From an uncultured Mycoplasmatota bacterium (GTDB taxonomy: Bacteria; Bacillota_I; Bacilli_A; RF39; UBA660): a DNA stretch of 25,995 bases. The position numbers and the translations under genes are program-made. Shown here one piece after another: positions 14,013 through 22,082 of the stretch. The stretch is taken from assembly GCA_946494345.1 (NCBI GenBank), contig CAMMBX010000006.1:1-25995 (forward strand), in the 5' to 3' direction. Numbering within the stretch: the stretch's first letter is position 1; every line of letters begins with the position of its first letter. Below the pieces are notes generated by a model. That model saw only the letters and a list, made by a program, of their open reading frames with translations, was not told where the DNA came from and searched no databases.

Positions 14013-15497
14013 CTAACTTACTAAAGGCATTTCTAAGCCTGATTCTAGTGTGTTATCGCCAGTTATCTCTAACTCTGTTATCTGCAAGTTACTGAATATG
14101 ATATTAGCTGTATTTTCGATATCTACGTTACGAGCTATGTACTCACCTTGTGAGATGTTTCCATTTGCTTTGGCTCTTTGATTATCAAAATAGTTAAGTT
14201 CATTTTCTGTATCAAAGTTATTGCTTAACTCGTATTCATATCTTAACTCAATAAAAGTTCCTGCTTGAAGAACATTAGTATTTTTTGTTTTAACTAAATA
14301 CTCTCCATTTATGTTTGTAACAGGAGAACTAAACTGATATTTACCACCTAATTTAAGAAAATCAGTACTAGCAGTAATGTTTATAGTTAATTCTGCATTA
14401 CCGTTATACTTAATATAGGTTTTACCAACTGACTGAAGCTCACTTGAACTAGTTACATCAGTTCTATTTTCATAACGTGAAATAGTACCATTTCTCCCTA
14501 AGTTATTCTGAATTCTTTGAATTTCTGGAGTGTTGTAAGTGATTTCTCTACCTTGAACTATAGCAGTATAGTTAACAACTATCTCAGTTCCAGCTGATAA
14601 AGTGTCATTAGAATCTAATTGATTACTTGCTACTTCATAATAAAAATCGGCAGTTATACCGATTTCTTTTTCATCTTTAGTAGCAAAAGTTTTTGATACA
14701 CCATCTACTTCAATTGAATTAATCTTACCTATCAACTGCTCTAACACAAATGAAGTGTCATAACCATTTGCAATTACTGTATTAGTAGTGGAAATATTAG
14801 CAAATACTTGGTCTGAAGTTATAATTTGCTTATTACGATAATCAGTAGTTGAATAATCGTAAGTAATATCATCTATCTTATTAGTTGTACAATATTCTTT
14901 AGTGACTTCTATTGTACCCAAATTTTCTAATAATTCAGGACTATAAAAATCAATTGCAGTAGTATTCTCATCAACCATGTGAGTACCCCACCGAGTACCA
15001 CTTATTTGTGATAGGTACTGGAATACATCATAAGGAGCTTTATCAAGTGTAGAATAGGCTCCTATGACTGAATTTTCGTTATCAGGTATATTTATATTAC
15101 CTTCGACAAAACCATAGTCAGAGATACTGCTTATCACTTGTGTAATAGCCTCTCTTACTGTCTTATCTGCAATAACATAATCAAGAGTAGTTCCCTCACT
15201 TAATAAAGTACTAGGGTCAAGTATTTGGACACTACAGTAATGTGGTTTATAAGGATTTAATTCCATATCTGCAGTGTTCTTTACGATACCGGTAAAATAT
15301 AATTCACCATCTTTTAAAATTTTACATTTAGAGTAATCTTCTGGGAAATAATACTCTTCTAATAACTTGTTAGTACCTTTCCAACTTTTAGGAAAAACAC
15401 GGTTTAATTCTATAGAGCTAGGGTTCATAAACTCTTCTTTAATAGTAAAGTTAGAATCACAAACAACTTCTTCATCATCAATAAAAATCTGAAACAT
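14013..15497 (-). CDS. Tail hub / tail-associated protein (gp27/Tal-like)
   Basis: A 494-aa protein beginning MFQIFIDDEEVVCDSNFTIK, with FPKSWKGTNKLLEEYYFP, LYFTGIVKNTADMELNPYKP, and PYDVFQYLSQISGTRWG. This order (a beta domain for ring formation, then a domain that sets up repeated strand motifs) resembles the gp27-like hub domain of siphovirus Tal proteins. No peptidase or lysin domain follows. Its start codon overlaps the tape-measure stop (TAATG), so translation is coupled. A separate distal tail protein gene, which normally sits between tape measure and hub, is not seen; this protein may stand in for it. Confidence in the structural role is good, in the family moderate. Confidence 0.7.
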   Translation of the reverse strand: MFQIFIDDEEVVCDSNFTIKEEFMNPSSIELNRVFPKSWKGTNKLLEEYYFPEDYSKCKILKDGELYFTGIVKNTADMELNPYKPHYCSVQILDPSTLLSEGTTLDYVIADKTVREAITQVISSISDYGFVEGNINIPDNENSVIGAYSTLDKAPYDVFQYLSQISGTRWGTHMVDENTTAIDFYSPELLENLGTIEVTKEYCTTNKIDDITYDYSTTDYRNKQIITSDQVFANISTTNTVIANGYDTSFVLEQLIGKINSIEVDGVSKTFATKDEKEIGITADFYYEVASNQLDSNDTLSAGTEIVVNYTAIVQGREITYNTPEIQRIQNNLGRNGTISRYENRTDVTSSSELQSVGKTYIKYNGNAELTINITASTDFLKLGGKYQFSSPVTNINGEYLVKTKNTNVLQAGTFIELRYEYELSNNFDTENELNYFDNQRAKANGNISQGEYIARNVDIENTANIIFSNLQITELEITGDNTLESGLEMPLVS

Positions 15498-17314
15498 TAT
15501 TTACCACCACCATAGTTATAAGCATTTTTAGCTCCACCACTAAAAGTCTTGATGTCTCTTACGAATGCTTTACCGAACTTATTAACGTCCATATCAGCTA
15601 TTATTGTTATATTAGGCTGGTAATTATTACCATAACCACCAATAGCAGGATTATATTTCTTAGGTACAACTGCTTCTCCTTCATGTAAATAAGCTAATCC
15701 TTCACGAGCTATGTAGTTAGTACCTACATTTAATGTTGGTATTTGTGGAACAGGTAAAGGATTTTGTTTCCATAAACCTTTAAAAGGAGCGACTCCTAAA
15801 ATGTCTATATTTCTAATAAAGTTTAAAATACCATTTATTGTGTCAAATGGAATTCTTATTACTCTATTAATACCTTTTATAATAGCATTGACTATTGTTT
15901 TAAATACCCCTGCAATACCTTCTACTACACCAGTAAAAATCTTACCTCCAGCACTGAATAAACCTAAGATACCATTCCATACAGTAGTAGCAACACTTTT
16001 GATAGTGTTCCAAGCTGTTGAAAAGATAGATACTATCGTATTTACTACTATTTGAATAACGTTCCATAGATTTGTAAATATTCCAGAAACAAAGTTAAAT
16101 ACGTTCTGGAACACACCCATAATAAAAGAGCCTACTGACTGTATAGCTCCCCATATGGCATTTATAACGGTCATTACACCTTCTCTAAACCACTCACATT
16201 TATTCCATAAAGCTACTATGATAGCAATTAGAGCTACGATAGCAATAATTATTAAGCTAATAGGATTCATATTCATTACTGTATTTAATGCACCTTGAGC
16301 TACCGTCATAAGATTAGTAACTACATTCCATGATTTAATTATAGTTACAAGTGATTTAATACCACTGCCAACTTTAATCAATGTACCAATAGCTGATGTT
16401 ACAGGACCTATTGCCAATGCTATACCGCCTAGTATAAGTACTACTCTTTTACCTGAAGCATCTAAATTATTAAACCATTTAATAACACTTTGTAATGCTC
16501 CTAAAACATCATTAACGATAGGTAGTAACTGTTGTCCTAATTCAGCAGACAATGTTTGAAATTGCAACATTGTTGTTCTTGTTTTATTGGCCGTACTATC
16601 GGCTGTTTTACTATAATCACCTTGTGCATCTGCTGTTGTTTCCATAATATATTGGTATCTTAATGTCGCTTGCTCTGCTTGTGTCATACTATCATAAGAT
16701 TTAGTTATACCTTTGCTCATAGCAAAGGCTTCTAAGTTTACCACAGACATGTTAATACCTAGCTGTTTTAAAGGTTCCGTTTCTCCAGATATACCAGACC
16801 TTAATTTTTCAAAGGCTTCTTCAGGATCGAGATTATAAAAAGATGCCATATCCCCGGCTAAGCCGGACAATGCTATAGACATATCAGTAATGTCTTTATT
16901 CCCAAGCCCCATAGACTTAAGCATAGCTCCCATCGTTCCAGTAAATTGTTTAGCTGATAATTCACTGATACCAAATTGTTCTGCTGCACTTTTAGCAAAT
17001 TTATTAATTGTTTCAGAGCTATTTTCGAAAGTAGTATCTACTACGTTTTGGACTTCATTTAAATCACTAGCCATTTTAACCGCATAAGTTCCAAAAGCAG
17101 TTATTGGTACAGTTAAACCAACTGTCATTTTCGTACCAATACTTTTAAACTTGTTTGCTAATTCATCAGCTTTTTTTGAAGTCTTGTCAGCTGCCTTTTC
17201 TATTTTTTCCATACTCTTAATAGCACCATCGCTATCAAGAGTTACTTTATAAGTTATCTCTCCATCTGCAAACAATTGAATATCAAGTTTTAAGTAATCA
17301 TTCTTTACTTCCAC
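15497..17314 (-). CDS. Tail tape measure protein
   Basis: A 605-aa tape-measure protein that sets tail length and assists DNA entry. After LKLDIQLFADG comes a coiled-coil region (DGAIKSMEKIEKAADKTSKK), the conserved TMP core (TMGAMLKSMGLGN, SGLAGDMASFYN, FEKLRSGISGETEPLKQLGI), hydrophobic segments (ISLIIIAIVALIAIIVALW, about 350-370) and Trp-rich repeats (NLWNVIQIVV, TAWNTIKSVA). By the usual ratio of about 0.15 nm per residue it predicts a tail near 90 nm. As written it starts at GTG 17314 (residues VEVKND first). An ATG at 17301 is better spaced from GGTGG and overlaps the previous stop as ATGA, but is out of frame by one base. Confidence 0.93.
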   Translation of the reverse strand: MEVKNDYLKLDIQLFADGEITYKVTLDSDGAIKSMEKIEKAADKTSKKADELANKFKSIGTKMTVGLTVPITAFGTYAVKMASDLNEVQNVVDTTFENSSETINKFAKSAAEQFGISELSAKQFTGTMGAMLKSMGLGNKDITDMSIALSGLAGDMASFYNLDPEEAFEKLRSGISGETEPLKQLGINMSVVNLEAFAMSKGITKSYDSMTQAEQATLRYQYIMETTADAQGDYSKTADSTANKTRTTMLQFQTLSAELGQQLLPIVNDVLGALQSVIKWFNNLDASGKRVVLILGGIALAIGPVTSAIGTLIKVGSGIKSLVTIIKSWNVVTNLMTVAQGALNTVMNMNPISLIIIAIVALIAIIVALWNKCEWFREGVMTVINAIWGAIQSVGSFIMGVFQNVFNFVSGIFTNLWNVIQIVVNTIVSIFSTAWNTIKSVATTVWNGILGLFSAGGKIFTGVVEGIAGVFKTIVNAIIKGINRVIRIPFDTINGILNFIRNIDILGVAPFKGLWKQNPLPVPQIPTLNVGTNYIAREGLAYLHEGEAVVPKKYNPAIGGYGNNYQPNITIIADMDVNKFGKAFVRDIKTFSGGAKNAYNYGGGK

Positions 17315-17792
17315 CTGCTTTCTTCTCTAAATAATTCCATAACTTTCCTAATGCGTCATTTGAAGTTTCTTCAATTGGTAAAGCATATTTAGCTTTCATC
17401 TTCATTCTAAACTTGTGTTCGTTTAACTCTTGCTGTTTAGGATTTTTAGGTGGTTTCTCATATAGTCTATAACTCATCATCTTAGATAAAGTTGAGTTTT
17501 CGTCTAAGAATATTCCCTCTAGAATAGAGTCAAATTCCCACCAAGAAATATCATCTTTATTAAGGTTTATTCCTAATCTAAGAAAGTCTACAAAATAGTA
17601 TTTATAATCTAGATTTAAATCAAAAGTTTTCTTTCCTGATTTATTATTCTTCGTATCAAACACATACTTTGTAACTTCATCTAAAATAAATTGAGCATCA
17701 CTATCTGATAAATCATTTATCCCTAAAAGTCTACAAGACTCTCGAACATCTTCTATGCTGCCAATTTTCATTATTTCAAAAACTTTAAGCAT
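17298..17792 (-). CDS. Tail assembly chaperone, downstream (T-like) frame
   Basis: The second frame of the G/GT tail-chaperone pair that lies just before the tape measure in siphoviruses. The conserved domain begins upstream of the only ATG: the -1 frame is open from the end of the preceding gene and reads INLLKIDDKKYYLNITFKTM directly into MLKVFEIMKIGSIEDVR. No Shine-Dalgarno precedes the ATG at 17792. So it is probably made only as a fusion with the upstream frame, as in many Firmicutes phages. The C-terminal half (LYEKPPKNPKQQELNEHKFR) is typical of helical, charged tails that bind the tape measure. It ends in overlap with the tape-measure gene. Confidence 0.82.
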   Translation of the reverse strand: MLKVFEIMKIGSIEDVRESCRLLGINDLSDSDAQFILDEVTKYVFDTKNNKSGKKTFDLNLDYKYYFVDFLRLGINLNKDDISWWEFDSILEGIFLDENSTLSKMMSYRLYEKPPKNPKQQELNEHKFRMKMKAKYALPIEETSNDALGKLWNYLEKKAGGSKE

Positions 17793-17845
17793 CGTTTTGA
17801 AAGTTATGTTTAAATAATATTTTTTATCATCTATTTTAAGTAAAT

Positions 17846-18277
17846 TTATTTGTTTGTAATCTTGCGAAGGTTTGTAGTTAAAGTATTCATTTGTGATATT
17901 CTCTTTTCTACAAAGGCATTGGCGAAAAAATCGAACATCATATCAACTAAATCTAGATATATTGATTCTCCAGCATTAGCTTTTATGATTTCTCTTTGTT
18001 CCTTAAATACAATTTGTTCAAACTCTTCTTGTCTTGCCTTTGCTCTTTCCAATACTTTACTTTCTAATTCTTCGTATTCAATAGTCTTGCCTTCTTGTTC
18101 AAGTTTAGACATCATTCTCCCATCTTTGACATCTTGTTCATCGAAGATAAGATTTTTTATTCTAAGTTTCTCTTCTGGTGTAATTCTAACAGTATAATCA
18201 ACTAATAAATTACCTTCTTCATCTTTAACCTGAATAGGTTCCTCTATTTCATATTTTTTTCTCGTTAATGTAAGCAT
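17846..18277 (-). CDS. Tail assembly chaperone, upstream (G-like) frame
   Basis: A 143-aa protein beginning MLTLTRKKYEIEEPIQVKDE, followed by RITPEEKLRIKNLIFDEQDV, a charged helical middle and MMFDFFANAFVEKRISQMNT. Size, position between major tail protein and tape measure, and the open -1 frame after it all fit gpG of the lambda type and Tsh/TAC pairs of Gram-positive phages. It coats the tape measure during tail assembly. Good ribosome site (GAGGAGGAATT). A heptamer T-TTT-TTC occurs at codons 116-118, in frame, and could make ribosomes slip into the downstream frame. Confidence 0.82.
   Translation of the reverse strand: MLTLTRKKYEIEEPIQVKDEEGNLLVDYTVRITPEEKLRIKNLIFDEQDVKDGRMMSKLEQEGKTIEYEELESKVLERAKARQEEFEQIVFKEQREIIKANAGESIYLDLVDMMFDFFANAFVEKRISQMNTLTTNLRKITNK
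17924..17930 (-). other. Candidate -1 frameshift site T-TTT-TTC
   Basis: The heptamer (minus strand 17930 to 17924) fits X-XXY-YYZ and is in register with the upstream chaperone frame (TTC is codon 118). After a -1 slip the frame is open for 208 codons to 17301, giving a fusion of about 326 aa. A slip nearer the upstream stop (codons AAC AAA TAA) is an alternative, because the upstream frame still looks coding after the heptamer. Confidence 0.5.
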
Positions 18278-18289
18278 AATTCCTCCTCT

Positions 18290-18328
18290 AATATAAAAAT
18301 AAAGGGCAGACTAGAAGCCTACCCTATT
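18290..18328 (-). terminator. Terminator after the major tail protein gene
   Basis: On the minus strand: 10-bp stem (18325-18316 with 18312-18303, two G-U pairs), 3-nt loop, then TTATTTTTATATT. It lies 3 nt after the major tail stop. A partial terminator here would keep the abundant tail-tube subunit above the chaperone and tape measure. Confidence 0.78.
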
Positions 18329-18330
18329 GT

Positions 18331-18804
18331 TTAGCCAGCTGATGGTGTATATGCAGTCTCTTTAAATGTTGAATTATCGTAAACTTTAAGGTCAAAATCA
18401 ACTTGTAAAACTTCTTCTGCAGTTAACTCATAAGCAATTGAACTTAATGTAGCTGTGAAGTCAATTTGCATACCAGTTGTTCCTTTTAGTAAATTGATAA
18501 TTTTACATTTTGCAGTAGCTTCTGCACCAACTGCAAACTCTTTTGCAATAATAAATTGAGCTACAGGACTTGACTTATCAAATTTTAATGATAAAGACCA
18601 TGTAGGATCTAAACCAGTTTTAACATTGTTTGACAAGAAATTATATAAATCTTGCCATGTGTCAAGTGTTTCTCCTTGGTCATAAGAAACATTTGTAGTT
18701 ATTACGTCTTGATAATCAGCTTCTTCACTTTCTGAAATATCAAATTGTACTTTGTATTGTTTTACTGAACTTTCATATTGAGCCTTTAATCTCACTCCTT
18801 CCAT
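18331..18804 (-). CDS. Major tail protein (tube subunit)
   Basis: A 157-aa beta-rich protein forming the tail tube. Segments include YKVQFDISESEEADYQDVIT, ETLDTWQDLYNFLSNNVKTG, DPTWSLSLKFDKSSPVAQFI and LTAEEVLQVDFDLKVYDNS. Size and position after the minor capsid/neck genes and before the chaperone pair are typical. The start at 18804 overlaps the preceding gene by 13 nt and has no separate ribosome site, while a strong GGAAGGAG lies just inside the reading frame, so the real start is uncertain. The strong terminator directly after the gene is expected for a highly expressed structural protein. Confidence 0.82.
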   Translation of the reverse strand: MEGVRLKAQYESSVKQYKVQFDISESEEADYQDVITTNVSYDQGETLDTWQDLYNFLSNNVKTGLDPTWSLSLKFDKSSPVAQFIIAKEFAVGAEATAKCKIINLLKGTTGMQIDFTATLSSIAYELTAEEVLQVDFDLKVYDNSTFKETAYTPSAG

Positions 18805-19178
18805 TCTACTTGAACATTAGCATTAATGTTATAGTGTAATCTTTGATTTTCATCTCTAAAAGCATAATAAGGTGGATCACAACTTATTAATATTATTCTT
18901 AAATCGTCATTTTCAACGTCTTTAAGGTGGTCTAATTGTTTAAAAACAGTATCGGCAATACTTCTAGTCTTGGTATCTTTAGAAGTGCCTCTAATAAGCA
19001 AATAAAAAGGTATTCTCGTATAAATAACATCTTTGTTTATCGCTCTTTCATTAGTTCCCTCTCCTAATGATACAGAAACTATTTTATCGAGTTCTTGAGG
19101 TAAATCTGGGGAATAACATTTATACCCAGTTTTTTCTATTTCATTTCTTAAAAATGTAATTAAACTTTCAATATTCAT
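18792..19178 (-). CDS. Tail terminator / minor capsid protein 3-like
   Basis: A 128-aa protein beginning MNIESLITFLRNEIEKTGYK, then ELDKIVSVSLGEGTNERA and FYLLIRGTSKDTKTRSIADT. This matches the small 'minor capsid protein from bacteriophage' (Minor_capsid_3-like) family, equivalent to tail-terminator proteins that cap the tube and join it to the head. Start at 19178 is chosen because AAGAAGGG precedes it; the longer frame upstream runs through the previous gene in another phase. It ends in overlap with the major tail gene. Confidence 0.78.
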   Translation of the reverse strand: MNIESLITFLRNEIEKTGYKCYSPDLPQELDKIVSVSLGEGTNERAINKDVIYTRIPFYLLIRGTSKDTKTRSIADTVFKQLDHLKDVENDDLRIILISCDPPYYAFRDENQRLHYNINANVQVEWKE

Positions 19179-19179
19179 A

Positions 19180-19530
19180 TTATCCCTTCTTCGCCATATC
19201 AATAGCTTTGACTGCCATATTTTGATAGTCTTTCTTATACTTAGCAACAGTCTTCTCAAACCATCTAGGCTGTGCGTTTCTGTTGCCAGCCCCAGCTTTA
19301 CCGCCTTCATAGTATCTGCGTCTTACATAAGGTGTTCGTTCTGTTATAAGACCGTTTTTAAAGTTGCTATTAGCACCACTTTGATACATTGCACCAGTCT
19401 CGCGATAAGTAAACTCGTTTGAGTCTTTATAAATTTGTTCTGCTACTATTTCTTCAGCACTAATACAACCATTCTCAATGACTTTTTTAGTCCACTTGAA
19501 GGCTTCTTCAAAGCTATTAAATTTTTTCAT
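19180..19530 (-). CDS. Minor capsid protein 2-like neck protein
   Basis: A 116-aa basic protein starting MKKFNSFEEAFKWTKKVIEN, with YRETGAMYQSGANSNFKNG and RRRYYEGGKAGAGNRNAQPR, ending in a helical FEKTVAKYKKDYQNMAVKA. It fits the Minor_capsid_2-like family found at the head-tail neck of A118-like siphophages. The ATG at 19530 overlaps the preceding stop (ATGA); the ATG at 19575 belongs to the previous gene's region. It lies in the usual order between minor capsid 1 and 3. Confidence 0.78.
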   Translation of the reverse strand: MKKFNSFEEAFKWTKKVIENGCISAEEIVAEQIYKDSNEFTYRETGAMYQSGANSNFKNGLITERTPYVRRRYYEGGKAGAGNRNAQPRWFEKTVAKYKKDYQNMAVKAIDMAKKG

Positions 19531-19862
19531 TTTAGCATTACCTCGTAATGATGAGAAGTATCTTCCTCTCCACAAAGAACATCAGTATCTACTACTCGAT
19601 ATTCATGACCTCTAAAGATAATCTTACTGTTTCCTACAGGTTTATTAGATAAACCCATAGAATTAGTTAAATCGTAGAATAAACGTGCGTTACCAACTAT
19701 CTCTCGACCGTTTGAAGTAACTTTTAACTGTATCTTTTCTTCGATTTTAACATAAGTAAGTGGAGTATCATCTCCCCATTTATCTCCCTCTCCAGTATTG
19801 CCTAAATACTGCTTATAAGTGCAGTTATGTGGTAGTAGTCTCTTTGGTATCGGTTTTATCAT
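19527..19862 (-). CDS. Minor capsid protein 1-like head closure protein
   Basis: A 111-aa beta-rich protein starting MIKPIPKRLLPHNCTYKQYL, followed by IEEKIQLKVTSNGREIVGNA, RLFYDLTNSM, and FRGHEYRVVDTDVLCGEEDT. It fits the Minor_capsid_1-like family, a head closure or stopper protein. Its start lies 38 nt inside the upstream small gene, which encodes an unstructured acidic tail there. Coupling ATGA to the next gene. Confidence 0.78.
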   Translation of the reverse strand: MIKPIPKRLLPHNCTYKQYLGNTGEGDKWGDDTPLTYVKIEEKIQLKVTSNGREIVGNARLFYDLTNSMGLSNKPVGNSKIIFRGHEYRVVDTDVLCGEEDTSHHYEVMLK

Positions 19863-19983
19863 CTTTAGCTTCCTTTGTTTCTTGCTTTTTAGACTCTAAT
19901 TTTTTCCAACCTGCAAGTCTATACCACTTTTCTGAGCCTTTAGGAACTTCTTTAACGATAGCTCCCATTTTATACTTTGTCAT
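19825..19983 (-). CDS. Small lysine/threonine-rich phage protein
   Basis: A 52-aa protein. The first 30 residues, MTKYKMGAIVKEVPKGSEKW then YRLAGWKKLE, look like a tiny folded unit; the rest (KKQETKEAKDDKTDTKETTT) is low complexity and charged. Good ribosome site AGGAGG, 9 nt before the ATG at 19983; the longer frame from 20022 is rejected for that reason. It lies in the connector module and overlaps both neighbours, starting 4 nt inside the connector gene (ATGA-like coupling). Function unknown; similar mini-proteins with the pattern KGSE-WYRLAGWK are seen beside phage head-tail connector genes. Confidence 0.65.
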   Translation of the reverse strand: MTKYKMGAIVKEVPKGSEKWYRLAGWKKLESKKQETKEAKDDKTDTKETTTT

Positions 19984-20348
19984 AAGCAACAACCTCCTAA
20001 CTGACTTTGTAAAAGTCCACAATTTAGTAATTTATCATAAGTTATTGGACTTAATCTTTCTATACTTTTAGATGTCTCATTCTTATTTGAAGCACTTTCT
20101 GAATAACTCCCCAATGTATAACCACTAGAAGTAGCATTTGTACTTGTAATTAAATCAGGGTTTTCTTCATAAAATCCGATTTGCTCTAAAAGAGCTTCTT
20201 TAAACTCTTTATAACAAGGACAAGTTTCTACAGGAATTGGTCTAGTTATTACTGATTTTATTGTGCTTAAACTTATTGATTCTAATCTAGAAAAATTAGA
20301 AGGAGCAGTTTGCCCAAAGTATTCTTCATAATCTTCCTTTGTTACCAT
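19980..20348 (-). CDS. Head-tail connector (gp6/gp15-like) protein
   Basis: A 122-aa protein starting MVTKEDYEEYFGQTAPSNFS, followed by RLESISLSTIKSVITRPIPV, CPCYKEFKEALLEQIGFYEE and SYSESASNKNETSKSIERLS, ending LLQSQLGGCCL. The short helical build and place right after the major capsid gene fit the adaptor ring that binds the portal (SPP1 gp15/HK97 gp6-type). The start at 20348 follows AAAGGAGTGG; the ATG at 20369 lies too far up and overlaps the capsid stop. Three Cys residues near the C-terminus are unusual. Confidence 0.75.
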   Translation of the reverse strand: MVTKEDYEEYFGQTAPSNFSRLESISLSTIKSVITRPIPVETCPCYKEFKEALLEQIGFYEENPDLITSTNATSSGYTLGSYSESASNKNETSKSIERLSPITYDKLLNCGLLQSQLGGCCL

Positions 20349-20368
20349 AACACCACTCCTTTCTAACA

Positions 20369-21433
20369 TTATTCACTAGCTTCTGCTACAACGATAGTTG
20401 CAGTTGCTGAAGCTTCATTACTAGCAGTATCAGTACCTTTAACTACAATAGTATAAGTACCTGCTCCAGTTGTACCGTCTTTAGTTATTACTGTGTTAGT
20501 ACTAATTTCAAATTTATCATTATCTGCTACACCAGTTGGCAAACTATAAGTAACGGTACCACTACCACCAACACTTGCTAAATCAGCAACTTTAGTTTCA
20601 TCAGCTAATGTTCCTGATAAAGTTGTTACTGGAGTAATATTTACAGCAGAAATACCTACTTTAGATTTAACAATTACTGCATTAGGGTCTGTAACTGCAT
20701 CTGCATAAACCATACGACCTTTTAATGCACTAGCACCAATGAATTTATCAGATCCATTTGTTAAATCAACAACGACTGGATTAACTTTCCACTCATCAAT
20801 TGCTTGAGTCCAGTCAACACCATAGATAATATATTCAATAGCTTGGCCAGCTTCTGTTACTCCTAAATCTTGAGTAATTACATTTACCCCATTTATTTTG
20901 TTAACAATACCGTTTCTTGCTAATTCTGCACCAATTTGTGAAGCAGTATTTGCATAAACTTTATCTTGTAACAATAGTGTTTCAGTTTCAAAAGAAACAG
21001 CTACATACATACGGTTTTTGTCAACACCACGTTTTGCTAAGATAGCAATATCTTTTACAATGTTTGAATAAACATTATCAGTAGTACAATCAGCTTGAGT
21101 AGATACTGTAGAATTACTTACTAATGCGTTAATAGCATCTTCCTCAAATGTTTTAGCTAAAGAATAAGCTGCGCTCTCCATTCTTTGAGCCATTAAGTTA
21201 TCAGGAACTGCTGCTGCTTCATATCCATCAATTAACTCATTAATACCTTTATTAAAATTGATAGGGATATTTAGATAGTTTGTAGCACTTTGTTCTAATG
21301 CTAAACCATTTTTAATATCGTAATCACGAACATTTACGTCCATGTTTCTTACTGGGACTTTAACTGCTCCAGCTGTTGGATTACCTTCGTAATCTCTTGA
21401 AAATGTACTTCTAATTCTGAAGTATGGTCTCAT
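20369..21433 (-). CDS. Major capsid protein with C-terminal Ig-like domain; canonical start codon missing
   Basis: The HK97-fold shell subunit. The annotated frame starts at an internal ATG (21433) without ribosome site, but coding continues upstream: from 21502 it reads ANPIGLNGTHERQERYASQI and then VKLMRPYFRIRSTFSRDYEG, the expected N-arm. Where the ATG should stand (21505-21503, after AAGGAGAGTGATTTAA) the codon is AAG, and a TAA precedes it. Inserting one T would give AAAATGG and a perfect start. Core residues are KVPVRNMDVNVRDYD, YLNIPINFNKGINELIDGYE, MAQRMESAAYSLA and INGVNVITQDLG. The last 90 residues (VSTLSG-like repeats ending TYTIVVKGTDTASNEASATA) form an immunoglobulin/cadherin-like decoration. 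Full length would be about 378 aa. Confidence 0.88.
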   Translation of the reverse strand: MRPYFRIRSTFSRDYEGNPTAGAVKVPVRNMDVNVRDYDIKNGLALEQSATNYLNIPINFNKGINELIDGYEAAAVPDNLMAQRMESAAYSLAKTFEEDAINALVSNSTVSTQADCTTDNVYSNIVKDIAILAKRGVDKNRMYVAVSFETETLLLQDKVYANTASQIGAELARNGIVNKINGVNVITQDLGVTEAGQAIEYIIYGVDWTQAIDEWKVNPVVVDLTNGSDKFIGASALKGRMVYADAVTDPNAVIVKSKVGISAVNITPVTTLSGTLADETKVADLASVGGSGTVTYSLPTGVADNDKFEISTNTVITKDGTTGAGTYTIVVKGTDTASNEASATATIVVAEASE

Positions 21434-21522
21434 TAATTTAACGATTTGACTAGCATATCTTTCTTGTCTTTCATGAGTACCATTTAAACCAATTGGATTT
21501 GCCTTTTAAATCACTCTCCTTC

Positions 21523-22053
21523 TTAAAATAAATCTGGGTGTTTTTGCTTTAAAATAGCAGTAACACCATCTTCGGCATCATCACTAATTTTTTGAGTTGC
21601 TACACCATTAGTTTTTGGTGTTTCAACTTTACTAATTAAGAATTGAGGATTTTCTTTTAGATAATCTTTTAAGTTATCTTCAAAATCTCCTTCAATTTCA
21701 GAAACTTCTGACAAAACGAACTTTTGAAATTTAGAATCAACACCAGCATTCGCGACTACTGATTTGTTCTCTGCATAAGCAAGTTGTTTTTCTAAAGTTT
21801 CTATTTTTTTGTCTTTTTCTAATTGTTTTTCAGTTTCAGTTTTTTTGCTTTCTTTCCACTCATTAAAAGCTTTTAATTCTTCTTTACTAGGTACGTTTCT
21901 AGTCTTTCTAGCAACTTCCTTTTTTAAAGCTTCATTAAATTCTTCCTGAGTAGCAAAAGTTTTTTCCACTTTTTCTTCTACAGTTTGTGTTTCTGTGTTT
22001 TCAGTTGTTTCTACATTAGTATCTTCAACATTTTGAACATTTTCTTGTTCCAT
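21523..22053 (-). CDS. Capsid scaffolding protein (GP20-like)
   Basis: A 176-aa acidic and highly helical protein: an unstructured Glu/Thr-rich start (MEQENVQNVEDTNVETTENT), a charged coiled coil (KKEVARKTRNVPSKEELKAF, TEKQLEKDKKIETLEKQLAY), and a C-terminal capsid-binding end (ILKQKHPDLF). Composition and position directly before the major capsid gene are typical of siphophage scaffolds, which drive prohead assembly and then leave. Ribosome site GAAGGGAGATTTTT before the ATG. It follows a 220-nt gene-free gap. Confidence 0.88.
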   Translation of the reverse strand: MEQENVQNVEDTNVETTENTETQTVEEKVEKTFATQEEFNEALKKEVARKTRNVPSKEELKAFNEWKESKKTETEKQLEKDKKIETLEKQLAYAENKSVVANAGVDSKFQKFVLSEVSEIEGDFEDNLKDYLKENPQFLISKVETPKTNGVATQKISDDAEDGVTAILKQKHPDLF

Positions 22054-22082
22054 AAAAATCTCCCTTCTTTTAAGTCATTAAG

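Noticed and set aside
15801..17087. Plus-strand open frames inside the tape measure, capsid and portal genes
   Set aside because: They are antisense shadows, without ribosome sites and with hydrophobic, Ser/Ile-rich composition caused by the complementary AT-rich coding sequence.
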